Of a stretch of DNA of 21,145 nucleotides, positions 13,838 to 21,145 are shown piece after piece. Within the stretch, counting starts at the first letter, position 1. The number at the start of each line of letters is the position of its first letter. The position numbers and the translations under genes were made by a program. The stretch is from assembly GCA_036350795.1 (NCBI GenBank), contig JAZBNV010000079.1, forward strand, positions 1 through 21,145, given 5' to 3'. This DNA is from JAUVKT01 sp036350795. GTDB lineage: Bacteria; Bacteroidota; Bacteroidia; Bacteroidales; VadinHA17. The notes beneath the pieces are model-generated. The model was given only the letters and a program-made list of their open reading frames with translations. It made no database searches and was not told the origin of the DNA.

Positions 13838-15130
13838 TTATAATGCCCTGATTATGAAATAGTTTTTCTTGCCTTTCTGGACAAGAATATACTTACTGTT
13901 TAGAAGATCTTTTGCATCCAGGCTAAGATCAGGGTCTTCCAGTTTTGCTTTATTGATACTTACTCCTCCTCCTTTCACCAGCCTCCTCATCTCTCCTTTT
14001 GAAGGGAATACCGATGTATATTCCGCGCAGAGGTCAGTAACATTAACGCCTTCCACCACTACTGAAAGAGGCACATCAAAAGTCGGCACTCCCTCAAACA
14101 CTCCAAGGAAAGTATCCTCGTCCAGCTTCATAAGAGTTTCGGTTGTGCCCTTACCGAAGAGAATACCCGAGGCTTCCTCTGCAGTATCCAGATCTTCCTG
14201 CGAGTGTACCATAACAGTCATTTCACGGGCAAGACGTTTTTGCAGCAATCTTATATGAGGAGCTTCAACATGTTCAGCAACCAGCTCATCAATCTCCTTT
14301 TTCGACAGCATGGTAAAAATCTTCATATATTTAGCGGCATCTTCATCCGATACATTAAGCCAGAACTGGTAGAACTTATAGGGAGAAGTCTTTTCAGGGT
14401 CGAGCCATACATTCCCCGATTCAGTCTTGCCAAATTTACTTCCATCAGACTTTGTAATCAGGGGACAGGTAATAGCAAAAGCTTCTCCTCCTTCTTTACG
14501 TCGTATAAGTTCTGTCCCTGTAACTATATTTCCCCACTGGTCAGACCCACCCATCTGCAACCTGCAATTGTGCTCACGGTACAGGTTAAGGAAATCGAAA
14601 CCCTGCACCAGCTGGTATGAAAACTCTGTGAAAGACATCCCCTGTTTCGATTCTGAACCAAGTCTTTTCTTTACCGAATCCTTTGACATCATATAATTAA
14701 CCGTAATATGCTTACCCACATCACGGATAAATTCAAGAAAAGAATATTTGCTCATCCAGTCATAATTGTTTACCAGAAGAGCTTTGTTTGGGATGTCCGA
14801 CTCAAAATCCAGAAAGTGAGCAAGCTGCTTCTTAATACAATCCTGGTTGTAGCGCAGGCTTGCCTCATCCATCAGGTTTCTCTCTGCCGATTTGCCCGAT
14901 GGGTCACCGATCATACCTGTAGCTCCTCCAATAAGTGCTATAGGCTGGTGACCAGCAGTCTGGAAATGTTTTAACATCATTACCTGTACCAGGTGTCCGA
15001 TATGCAGAGAATCTGCAGTAGGGTCGAATCCCACGTACGCAGACATCAATCCTTTTTCAAGCTCCTTATCTGTCCCGGGCATAATATCATGGATCATACC
15101 CCTCCATTTCAATTCATCTACAAAATTCAT
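13838..15130 (-). CDS. tyrS: Tyrosyl-tRNA synthetase
   Basis: A 430-residue class I aminoacyl-tRNA synthetase that attaches tyrosine to tRNA-Tyr. The catalytic domain shows the HIGH motif as HIGHL (43-47), preceded by GFDPTADSL. The KMSKS-equivalent loop is KFGKT, within DGSKFGKTESG, the form usual in bacterial TyrS, and QLVQGFDF with MGGSDQWGN lines the tyrosine pocket. A C-terminal S4-like RNA-binding domain (about 355-430) is complete. Length is typical. It is transcribed alone with an exact -7 box upstream; I see no T-box leader. The region further upstream holds a tandem repeat and a MITE-like element. Confidence 0.97.
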   Translation of the reverse strand: MNFVDELKWRGMIHDIMPGTDKELEKGLMSAYVGFDPTADSLHIGHLVQVMMLKHFQTAGHQPIALIGGATGMIGDPSGKSAERNLMDEASLRYNQDCIKKQLAHFLDFESDIPNKALLVNNYDWMSKYSFLEFIRDVGKHITVNYMMSKDSVKKRLGSESKQGMSFTEFSYQLVQGFDFLNLYREHNCRLQMGGSDQWGNIVTGTELIRRKEGGEAFAITCPLITKSDGSKFGKTESGNVWLDPEKTSPYKFYQFWLNVSDEDAAKYMKIFTMLSKKEIDELVAEHVEAPHIRLLQKRLAREMTVMVHSQEDLDTAEEASGILFGKGTTETLMKLDEDTFLGVFEGVPTFDVPLSVVVEGVNVTDLCAEYTSVFPSKGEMRRLVKGGGVSINKAKLEDPDLSLDAKDLLNSKYILVQKGKKNYFIIRAL

Positions 15131-15152
15131 ATTCAGTCTTTTTCAGAAAGTG

Positions 15153-15160
15153 CAAAGATA
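15153..15160 (-). promoter_or_regulatory. -7 promoter element of tyrS
   Basis: The minus strand reads TATCTTTG, an exact TAnnTTTG match, 23 bases upstream of the tyrS ATG. The expected -33 position falls at the edge of the 14-bp tandem repeat, where I see no TTG. Confidence 0.55.
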
Positions 15161-15176
15161 GAAATGAAAAGAGAAA

Positions 15177-15218
15177 AGATGAAAGTATAAAGATGAAAGT
15201 ATAATGATGAAAGTGTAA
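15177..15218. repeat. Three tandem copies of a 14-bp unit upstream of tyrS
   Basis: Units AGATGAAAGTATAA (15177-15190 and 15191-15204) and the variant TGATGAAAGTGTAA (15205-15218) stand head to tail. They cover the region just upstream of the tyrS -7 box, where copy-number change could alter promoter spacing or activity. Confidence 0.8.
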
Positions 15219-15229
15219 GGGAGAGAAGC

Positions 15230-15363
15230 AGAGGCTGTCTTAAAAGTATAATACTCTTGTCATCCCGAGCGAATGCGAGGGATCTAATCATCTGATAATC
15301 AGAACCCTGATTCCTCGCATTCGCTCGGAATGACAAAGATTGTACCCTTCTGAGACAGCCTCT
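15230..15363. mobile_element. MITE-like inverted-repeat element, 134 bp
   Basis: The ends are inverted repeats: AGAGGCTGTCT at 15230-15240 and its complement at 15353-15363, with weaker pairing continuing inward. Inside, a second, longer pair of arms (about 15257-15284 and 15310-15337), built around CGAGCGAATGCGAGG, gives a near-continuous hairpin. It has no coding capacity. The end sequence looks like a transposon terminus and the inner sequence like a widely seen Bacteroidota intergenic repeat; both statements are recollections, not searches. No convincing target duplication flanks it. It separates tyrS from cvpA. Confidence 0.7.
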
Positions 15364-15378
15364 ATTAACCTTATTGTT

Positions 15379-15942
15379 TTAAATCACCAGGCTATCAGGC
15401 TCGGGCTCCGATTTTCGTTCGTTCCTTCGGTTTTTGAAAGCATCGAAGCTCCGAAGAAGGTCTCCCCCTTCAATAATAGGAAATAGCATGGGAGCAAAGT
15501 CGCCCACAGGACCGTACAGGATTGACTCTTCCTTGTTTTTTTGTGAAATAAGTTTTGAGTTGCGGTCGATTGTATTCAACAAAACAAGTACAATACTCAT
15601 TATCAGAACAGTTTTAATCACTGCGAAAAGCATCCCAAGCAACCTCACAACAAAACCCAGGGCAACTGCTTTAAGTACTTTATCCAGGGCATTGGCAAGA
15701 AAATGAACTGCCACCACTATAAGTATGAAAGTCAATATAAAAGCAATAACTCCAAGATACTGTGTCTGGATATCGAACCATTCAACCAGCTTTATCTGTG
15801 TAAGTCCTGAAAAACGGATAGACCCCCATATTCCCAGTACTAAAGCAGCTACAGAGGCTATTTCTATAAAGAGTCCGTTCTTAAACCCTCTTATCAGGCT
15901 CCATGCAACAATAGCCAGAATAATTATATCAAGGTAGTTCAT
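15379..15942 (-). CDS. CvpA-family inner-membrane protein
   Basis: A 187-residue protein with four hydrophobic segments in the first 125 residues and a hydrophilic, charged C-terminal tail. The start, NYLDIIILAIVAWSLIRGFKNGL, is the hallmark of the CvpA family: a helix, then R-G-F-K-N-G. E. coli CvpA is linked to colicin V production and purF-operon expression, and related proteins to envelope stress tolerance; the molecular activity is not established. It starts 30 bases after the amidase gene ends and is probably co-transcribed with it, which would fit an envelope role. Confidence 0.85.
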   Translation of the reverse strand: MNYLDIIILAIVAWSLIRGFKNGLFIEIASVAALVLGIWGSIRFSGLTQIKLVEWFDIQTQYLGVIAFILTFILIVVAVHFLANALDKVLKAVALGFVVRLLGMLFAVIKTVLIMSIVLVLLNTIDRNSKLISQKNKEESILYGPVGDFAPMLFPIIEGGDLLRSFDAFKNRRNERKSEPEPDSLVI

Positions 15943-15972
15943 GCTTTTAATAACTATATTATAAATATTATA

Positions 15973-16824
15973 TTATCTCGATTCATAATCTTTCTCTATC
16001 CCCTCGCCAATCCAGTTTGCAAGGGCCTGCCTGTTATCGGCCAGGACAAACCTTCTCTGATCGCGTGCATTCCTTATATTGCCAAGCTCAATAAAGACAG
16101 TGGGGGGATGGGTATTTCTTATTACATATAAGCCGCTTCGTTGTGAAACGGTACCATGATAAGGTCTGTTTGGCTGGTGTTCCCTGTATTTTGCCTCTAT
16201 GGCATTATGGATATTATTGGCCAGGAGATAACCCGGACGGCTATGCTGGTGGTGATAAAAATAAACATCTATATTTTCGCCGCTGCTGCTGCTGTCGAGA
16301 TGTAACACAACCAGCCTCTGGTAGCGTCCGCGGTATTTCCTGTATAAGCGGTTTACTGCATTTGTTCTTTGCCTCAGGCGTGCCATCTGGTTTACGGGTA
16401 TTACTTCGGCCGGGTAGCAACGTTCGTCCTTGTCCCTTGCAAGGATGCTCTGGTCCCTTATACCATCGTTATTATCGCGGGTAATCAGATACACCAGTGC
16501 ACCATGCTCTATAAGCCGGCGCGCAAGACGAAGGGTCACATCATAGGCATATTCATCTTCAGCAAGTATATAGGGGCCATATTTACCCAGTGCTCCGGGA
16601 TCAGGACCACCATGGCCCGACATCAGGTAGTAGACTGCTCCCTCAAGGCTATTGTCCTTAATTTCCACTTTGGAATATTTTGAACCAAAAATATCATAAT
16701 ACCTTACCAGGGGTTCATCTGTCTTAGCACTATCTGCAATAGAAACATGTGCCGGTGCATAAACACCAGAAAAGAAAATCAGCCAGAAGGATATAAGCAA
16801 TAATAAGACCTGTGATCTTCTCAT
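15973..16824 (-). CDS. N-acetylmuramoyl-L-alanine amidase (Amidase_3 fold)
   Basis: A 283-residue exported protein with an N-terminal signal peptide (MRRSQ, then a hydrophobic core to about residue 25). The zinc-amidase pattern is present: SGHGGPDPGA (69-78) with His71, a glutamate at 89 or 91 in AEDEYAYD, VVLHLDSSS (172-180) with His175, and the catalytic glutamate region VFIELGNIRN (243-252) with Glu246. Such enzymes cut the bond between N-acetylmuramic acid and the stem peptide, for cell separation or wall remodelling. The third motif is VLHLDSS rather than the more usual SIHANA type, marking a divergent subgroup. No LysM or SPOR domain is seen. It is divergent from the helicase gene. Confidence 0.85.
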   Translation of the reverse strand: MRRSQVLLLLISFWLIFFSGVYAPAHVSIADSAKTDEPLVRYYDIFGSKYSKVEIKDNSLEGAVYYLMSGHGGPDPGALGKYGPYILAEDEYAYDVTLRLARRLIEHGALVYLITRDNNDGIRDQSILARDKDERCYPAEVIPVNQMARLRQRTNAVNRLYRKYRGRYQRLVVLHLDSSSSGENIDVYFYHHQHSRPGYLLANNIHNAIEAKYREHQPNRPYHGTVSQRSGLYVIRNTHPPTVFIELGNIRNARDQRRFVLADNRQALANWIGEGIEKDYESR

Positions 16825-17007
16825 AGGGAAATCAATAATTTACAGTATTAATTCTTTCTGCTCTAAAGCCCGAATTTCAGGCAATCATTAAGCAGTGTCA
16901 AGCGTATAGGAGCTGTATTTTCAACAATAGGAATTAGTTTTTAACCATATTTAGCTTACTGCATATTAAAATACTTATTCTCTTATAGTTAATCCGGGTA
17001 ATTCTTC

Positions 17008-17015
17008 TACCTTTG
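17008..17015 (+). promoter_or_regulatory. -7 promoter element of the DEAD-box helicase gene
   Basis: TACCTTTG exactly matches TAnnTTTG, 20 bases before the ATG. The predicted leader is only about 14 bases, so no long regulatory 5' region is evident. No -33 TTG is seen. Confidence 0.55.
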
Positions 17016-17035
17016 CGCCGCACTAAAATATTAAT

Positions 17036-17875
17036 ATGCAACTATTTAAAGATTATCCCTTAAAAAGTAATTTACTCAGGGCAATAGATGAGCTCGGCTT
17101 TATTCAGCCCACACCGATACAGGAAAAAGTAATACCCGCCATTCTGGAGCATGGCAACGATATAATTGGCCTGGCTCAGACCGGCACAGGAAAAACAGCA
17201 GGTTTTGGTTTGCCAATTCTTGAACAACTGGATAAAAAGGGCAAAAATGTACAGGCCCTGATATTGTGTCCGACCAGGGAACTTTGTCTCCAGATAACAT
17301 CCGACCTTGAAAAGTACTCGAAATATGAACCGGGTATTTCTATAGTAGCAGTATACGGCGGAGCAAGCATAGTACCCCAGATTAATTCGATTAAAAAAGG
17401 AGCTGATATTGTAGTAGGTACACCTGGAAGAACTCTCGACCTGATCAGAAGAAATGTACTGGCGCTGAAGAACCTGAGATGGATTGTGCTTGACGAGGCA
17501 GATGAAATGCTGAATATGGGCTTCAAAGATGACCTCGATGCCATCCTTGAAGATACTCCGGCTCAAAAACAATCCCTTTTGTTTTCTGCTACCATGCCTG
17601 CAGGCGTAAAGAGTATTGCCGGCTCATATATGAATAATCCTATTGAAATTTCGGCCGGAAAGAAAAATACGGGAGCTCAGAATGTTGAGCATCATTACTA
17701 TGTTGTTAAGGCTGCCGACAGGTACCTGGCATTAAAGAGACTTGCAGATATAAATCCAAGTATCTATGGTATAGTATTCTGCCGTACCCGACGCGAAACC
17801 AAGGATGTAGCCGACAGGCTGATCCAGGATGCCTACAATGCTGACGCCCTTCATGGCGATCTGTCGCAGCCCTAG
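17036..17875 (+). CDS. DEAD-box helicase, N-terminal fragment (RecA domain 1 to motif IV)
   Basis: This is the upstream 279-residue part of the interrupted helicase. The ATPase motifs are intact: GTGKT near residues 50-53, DEAD at 153-156 and SAT at 184-186. It ends at LSQP-TAG. It lacks motifs V and VI, needed to close the ATP site, so alone it is not expected to unwind RNA. Confidence 0.75.
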   Translation: MQLFKDYPLKSNLLRAIDELGFIQPTPIQEKVIPAILEHGNDIIGLAQTGTGKTAGFGLPILEQLDKKGKNVQALILCPTRELCLQITSDLEKYSKYEPGISIVAVYGGASIVPQINSIKKGADIVVGTPGRTLDLIRRNVLALKNLRWIVLDEADEMLNMGFKDDLDAILEDTPAQKQSLLFSATMPAGVKSIAGSYMNNPIEISAGKKNTGAQNVEHHYYVVKAADRYLALKRLADINPSIYGIVFCRTRRETKDVADRLIQDAYNADALHGDLSQP

Positions 17876-17887
17876 CGCGACCATGTA

Positions 17888-18760
17888 ATGCAGAGATTCA
17901 GGTCCGGGCATCTTCAGCTGCTCGTGGCAACAGATGTTGCTGCCAGGGGTCTGGATGTAAGCGACCTTTCGCATATCATCAATTATAATCTTCCCGACGA
18001 TCCCGAGGTATACATTCACAGAAGCGGACGTACAGGCAGGGCTGGTAAACACGGCATATCAATCAGTATTACGCACTCGCGCGAAGGCAGGCGTATAAAG
18101 GAACTTGAAAAAATTGTTGGAAAGCCCTTTAAATATCTTCAGATTCCGGGGGGAAGGGAGATCTGCGAAACCAGGCTTCTCAACCTTATCGACAGGGTCG
18201 AGAAGGTTAAGGTTGATGAATCACAGATTGCATCTTTTCTTCCTGCAATTTATAAGAAACTGTCATGGCTTGATCGTGAAGAATTAATAAAGCATTTCGT
18301 GTCTGTTGAGTTTAACCGCTTCCTGGAATATTACAAGGATGCGGGCGATCTTAACGTAATGCCCGAGAAGGGCAGGGATGCAGGAAAGAAAAAGCAGGGT
18401 AAGACTACCTTTACAAGAATGTATATAAACCTGGGCAACAAGGTTGGCATGAATCCTTCACATCTTATCGGCCTGATAAATGAAGCTCTCAACAGGAATG
18501 ATGTCGAAATTGGCAAGATTGATGTACAGCGGAATTTTTCCTTTTTTGAGATTGACAGGGATTATGACCAGGAAACACTGAAAGCCTTTGAGAATACGGT
18601 ATATGAAGACACACGTATAAATATCGATATATCAGAGGGAGAGATGAGGGGAGACCGCTCACGTCCACCAAGAAACAGAGTCAAAAAATCCTATCCCCAG
18701 AAAGGACAGGATTATAAAAAGAAAAACTACCAGGGTAATAAAGGAAGAAAAAAGAGATAA
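17888..18760 (+). CDS. DEAD-box helicase, C-terminal fragment (RecA domain 2 and DbpA-like RNA-binding domain)
   Basis: This is the downstream 290 codons, in the same frame, beginning at an internal ATG 12 bases after the TAG. It holds motifs V and VI, the DbpA-like RNA-binding domain and a lysine/arginine-rich tail. Reinitiation at this ATG is possible because it is so close to the stop, but it would not restore a covalent enzyme. I see no separate promoter. Confidence 0.6.
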   Translation: MQRFRSGHLQLLVATDVAARGLDVSDLSHIINYNLPDDPEVYIHRSGRTGRAGKHGISISITHSREGRRIKELEKIVGKPFKYLQIPGGREICETRLLNLIDRVEKVKVDESQIASFLPAIYKKLSWLDREELIKHFVSVEFNRFLEYYKDAGDLNVMPEKGRDAGKKKQGKTTFTRMYINLGNKVGMNPSHLIGLINEALNRNDVEIGKIDVQRNFSFFEIDRDYDQETLKAFENTVYEDTRINIDISEGEMRGDRSRPPRNRVKKSYPQKGQDYKKKNYQGNKGRKKR

Positions 18761-18766
18761 AGAACA

Positions 18767-18805
18767 AGTGGTGAGAAATGAGTATGTAACTCACTGCTCA
18801 CCACT
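18767..18805. terminator. Bidirectional hairpin between the helicase and S9 peptidase genes
   Basis: AGTGGTGAG (18767-18775) pairs perfectly with CTCACCACT (18797-18805). After a 3-base internal mismatch, TGAGT pairs with ACTCA around the loop ATGTA. It lies in the 78-base gap between convergent genes and likely ends transcription from both sides. A smaller CCTCT/AGAGG hairpin (about 18816-18832) follows. There is no long T run. Confidence 0.6.
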
Positions 18806-18838
18806 AACATTTTATCCTCTGCCTACGAGAGGGATTAA

Positions 18839-21145
18839 CTAATTTTTCATCAGTTCGTAACCGTCAATCTTTCCTTTTTCCATCTGGCTTATTCCCTTCT
18901 CCATCCAGTAAGGAGCAGGTGCTCCCTTCAGGTAATGATCAAAAAACTGCATCTTGCGTACCGAGAGATCCTTCCTGTTGGGTCTTTTAGTAAGGTTATG
19001 ATCTTCATCGTTGTATGACAGTAGCCAGGCAGGTTTCTCAAGCCTCCTTAATGCAACAAAGAACTCAATCCCCTGGTACCATGGTACTGCACCATCCTCA
19101 TCGTTATGCATAATCAATACAGGAGTATTAATCTTAGGCACAAAGAATATTGGAGAGTTCTCAATATAATGAATGGGCTTCTCCCAGAGGGTTCCGCCAA
19201 TACGACTCTGGGTCTTCTCATACTGGAACATTCTGCTCATACCCGAACCCCAGCGTATGCCTCCGTAGGCGCTGGTCATATTACTTACCGGCGCTCCTGA
19301 AAAAGCACAGGCAAAAAGGTCGGTTTGAGTAATAAGATAGGCAATCTGGTATCCTCCCCAGCTCTGTCCGTCAAGGCCCAGCCTGTCAGGATCAATAAAA
19401 TCAAACTGTTCAAGCATGGCGTAGGTTCCACTTACAATTGCATTATAGGCACTCTGACCGGGATAGCCCTCTATGTAAGGAATATCAGGCACGAAGATCA
19501 GGTAACCATTACTAACTGCGTAGGTTCGGTTTATTGTTGATGCACTTGGTGCCGGAGCCGTATACCTGTATACACCATCAGAACTTCTTTCATAAAAATA
19601 GGCTATCATAGGATACTTCCTGGTCGGATCAAAGTTTTCAGGCTTATACAGAATGCCCTGAAGCATCTGCCCGTCGAAAGATCTCCACTCAACAAGCTCT
19701 GATGTGCCCCAGTTAAAATCCTTCTGCTGGGGATTGGTGTCTGATATTTTTACAGCTTCGGTAAATTTTGTATTACTAATATGCAATTCTGGGAAATTAA
19801 CAAAATCACCTTTTGTGAAGATTGTTCTGTCAGCCTCTTTAGCCTTTGTAAAGCCACCATATGAATATGGTCCCTCAATAAGTTTAACAGGATTGGCTGG
19901 CTTGTTAACCTTTACGGTATATAAACCGGCGTCCTTGGTATAGTAATTGAAAGATGAAAGATAGATCTCTTCCTTTGGCCCGATATATAGCTTATCATCG
20001 GAGCCCATACCAAATCGACCACCTGATCCAGCCTCAATAGTAGTGTAGTTAAGGCGGATATTGTTCTTCCTTCCAAAACCATTTGTAAGGTTTACCGCAG
20101 CTTCCCTGCCACTGATATCTATCTTCCAGATATCAAACCTGTCGTTTATTAAAACATATTTTTCTCCCTCAATCCAGTCAGGTCTTGAATAAGGCGAAGG
20201 TTCGCTGGGTGAGTCGTGTAACTCGTTATGGAAAGCTACGCCCAGTTTCGAAGTAAGATCTACAATATCACCCCCCCTGGCAGGTTTTGCTTTCCAGCTG
20301 CGTGAATCAATACACCAGAATACCACTTGCTCTCCTGAGGGTGAGAAGGCAACTGATCCGGGAGCAGTTTCCAGAACCAGTGTCCTCTTACCTGTTTTTA
20401 CATCAACAAGATAGTAATCTGTATACCTGTTTGATTCCCACGAGGTCAGCTTCCTGTATTTCAGGTTTGATGTTCCGACAGCCAGGTCACCATCTCTCTT
20501 CATAAGTACATTTACTGAAGGCAGGTCTTTATCGGCAAGCTGAACCATCTTATTATCGTCAATAAAATATACTGCAAGGAAAGTTGCCCTTTTTTCCCTG
20601 TTAAGATTAACCTTTTGCTGGGGTTGCAGCAGATCATCATGCCAGCTCCAGATATCAAGCTTATACTTTTCCTCGGGCAATAATTCGTCTTCGGGCTCCT
20701 CAACAGGTTTTTCTGCTGTGCCAAAAAAGAGCCGCCCGCCTGATTCTGAAAACTCCAGAGATCCATTTTCACTTACCGACCACTCCTCAGGCATCCCGGG
20801 AGTATCGCAATCAACAACTTTTGCTGCAGATGATCCGATGTTCAGATAGAGGCTGTAAACCTTAACATCGGAGGTATCTGTAGTATACATAAAGGCCTGT
20901 TTTGTGCCATCATCATTCATGGTAAGGCTTTTCAGGTCTCCGTCGCCCTTAAATATTTCTTTTACAGACTCGTCAGACACAGAGAAAAGGCTTGCCGTAA
21001 AATGCTTCACTTTTGTGCTGTCGGTAGTCGACTGAACGAAACCTATGGTTTCGCCGTCCTTAGCAAGAGTATAATCCACCACATCCATAAAGCTGTGGCT
21101 GCTTTTTGTTACGGGGTTATAGATTACGAGTTCAGTTCCATCGGC
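18839..21145 (-). CDS. S9-family (prolyl oligopeptidase-like) serine peptidase, N-terminus outside window
   Basis: The frame is open to the window edge, so this is the C-terminal 768 residues of a longer protein. An internal ATG at 21088 is unlikely to be the true start because coding sequence continues upstream of it with no stop. The visible part has a beta-propeller-like region (repeated segments such as VAFSPSGEQVVFW) and a C-terminal alpha/beta-hydrolase domain. The nucleophile is in GLDGQSWGGY (Ser codon 19363-19361), the acidic residue in HNDEDGAVPW and the histidine in NDEDHNL. This is the catalytic triad order of the S9 family. It probably degrades peptides; whether it is exported cannot be judged without the N-terminus. 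The stop is TAG (18841-18839). Confidence 0.92.
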   Translation of the reverse strand, partial: ADGTELVIYNPVTKSSHSFMDVVDYTLAKDGETIGFVQSTTDSTKVKHFTASLFSVSDESVKEIFKGDGDLKSLTMNDDGTKQAFMYTTDTSDVKVYSLYLNIGSSAAKVVDCDTPGMPEEWSVSENGSLEFSESGGRLFFGTAEKPVEEPEDELLPEEKYKLDIWSWHDDLLQPQQKVNLNREKRATFLAVYFIDDNKMVQLADKDLPSVNVLMKRDGDLAVGTSNLKYRKLTSWESNRYTDYYLVDVKTGKRTLVLETAPGSVAFSPSGEQVVFWCIDSRSWKAKPARGGDIVDLTSKLGVAFHNELHDSPSEPSPYSRPDWIEGEKYVLINDRFDIWKIDISGREAAVNLTNGFGRKNNIRLNYTTIEAGSGGRFGMGSDDKLYIGPKEEIYLSSFNYYTKDAGLYTVKVNKPANPVKLIEGPYSYGGFTKAKEADRTIFTKGDFVNFPELHISNTKFTEAVKISDTNPQQKDFNWGTSELVEWRSFDGQMLQGILYKPENFDPTRKYPMIAYFYERSSDGVYRYTAPAPSASTINRTYAVSNGYLIFVPDIPYIEGYPGQSAYNAIVSGTYAMLEQFDFIDPDRLGLDGQSWGGYQIAYLITQTDLFACAFSGAPVSNMTSAYGGIRWGSGMSRMFQYEKTQSRIGGTLWEKPIHYIENSPIFFVPKINTPVLIMHNDEDGAVPWYQGIEFFVALRRLEKPAWLLSYNDEDHNLTKRPNRKDLSVRKMQFFDHYLKGAPAPYWMEKGISQMEKGKIDGYELMKN

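Larger units (their letters stand above)
17036..18760 (+). pseudogene. DEAD-box RNA helicase (DeaD/CsdA-like) interrupted by an in-frame TAG
   Basis: Read through the TAG at 17873-17875, this is one continuous frame of about 574 codons encoding a DeaD-type ATP-dependent RNA helicase of normal length. Domain 1 has the Q motif (PTPIQ), AQTGTGKT, PTRELCLQ, TPGR, DEAD and SAT motifs, and motif IV lies near FCRTRRE. After the stop come motif V (VATDVAARGLDV), motif VI (HRSGRTGRAG), a DbpA-like RNA-binding domain (about FTRMYINLGNKVG to the INIDISEG region) and a basic tail. The stop replaces the residue in LSQP-x-RD that is normally Gln, consistent with CAG to TAG. Without readthrough only domain 1 is made, which should lack helicase activity. 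Sequencing error, a strain mutation or readthrough are all possible. Confidence 0.8.

Noticed and set aside
14204..14620. Long plus-strand open frames opposite tyrS
   Set aside because: They are antisense to a fully conserved tyrosyl-tRNA synthetase, show no recognisable family and have no promoter element.
15177..15218. Replication-origin-type iterons
   Set aside because: There are only three units, with no adjacent replication initiator gene or DnaA-box cluster; the surroundings are chromosomal housekeeping genes.
15131..15229. T-box leader upstream of tyrS
   Set aside because: The -7 box is only 23 bases from the start codon, leaving no room for a T-box leader, and no specifier or anti-terminator elements are visible.
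17072..17572. 166-codon minus-strand open frame opposite the helicase
   Set aside because: It is antisense to the conserved helicase motifs and has biased, low-plausibility composition.
17873..17875. TAG reassigned to glutamine throughout the genome
   Set aside because: At least four other genes in the window (rsgA, the tolC-family gene, the wzz-like gene and the S9 peptidase gene) end naturally at TAG at expected family lengths.

Overview
The window looks like ordinary chromosome from a member of the Bacteroidota (Bacteroidetes). Several genes are preceded by the phylum's -7 promoter element TAnnTTTG (exact copies before the M90 peptidase, tRNA-Gln, fba, efp, tyrS and helicase genes). Shine-Dalgarno sequences are essentially absent and GC content is moderate to low. 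Short palindromic intergenic repeats of a kind common in this phylum recur. The order or family cannot be fixed from the sequence alone.

Layout. 1-164: two copies of a hairpin-rich repeat, the second running into the start of an isoprenylcysteine-methyltransferase-like membrane protein gene (189-740, +). 750-1586 (-): MtfA-like M90 zinc peptidase. 1711-2799 (+): ribosome-assembly GTPase RsgA. 2800-3381: gene-poor stretch with an inverted repeat, a displaced 3' end of tRNA-Gln with its own terminator, and an intact tRNA-Gln(UUG) on the minus strand. 3382-4176 (+): CysQ-type phosphatase. 4181-4393 (-): small ribbon-helix-helix-like protein. 4563-5636 (-): class II fructose-bisphosphate aldolase. 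5894-9276 (+): likely operon of a TolC-family outer-membrane protein, a HlyD/MacA-type adaptor and tsaB. 9488-11297 (+): elongation factor P followed closely by a SpoIIE/PP2C phosphatase. 11327-13754 (-): a translationally overlapping pair of Wzz-like chain-length protein and O-antigen ligase/polymerase-like protein. 13838-15130 (-): tyrosyl-tRNA synthetase, with a 14-bp tandem repeat and a 134-bp MITE-like element upstream. 15379-16824 (-): N-acetylmuramoyl-L-alanine amidase and CvpA-family membrane protein. 17036-18760 (+): DEAD-box RNA helicase interrupted by one in-frame TAG. 18839-21145 (-): S9-family serine peptidase whose N-terminus lies outside the window.

Most genes are housekeeping: translation (tyrS, efp, tsaB, rsgA, tRNA-Gln, helicase), glycolysis (fba), nucleotide-phosphate recycling (cysQ) and envelope functions. 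I found no CRISPR array, prophage, restriction or defence island, toxin-antitoxin pair or biosynthetic cluster, and no convincing new multi-gene system. The observations most worth checking are the amber codon that splits the DEAD-box helicase between motifs IV and V, the duplicated tRNA-Gln 3' end that resembles the footprint of a small integration at a tRNA gene, the MITE-like element between tyrS and cvpA, and the adaptor/outer-membrane pair that has no inner-membrane pump beside it.
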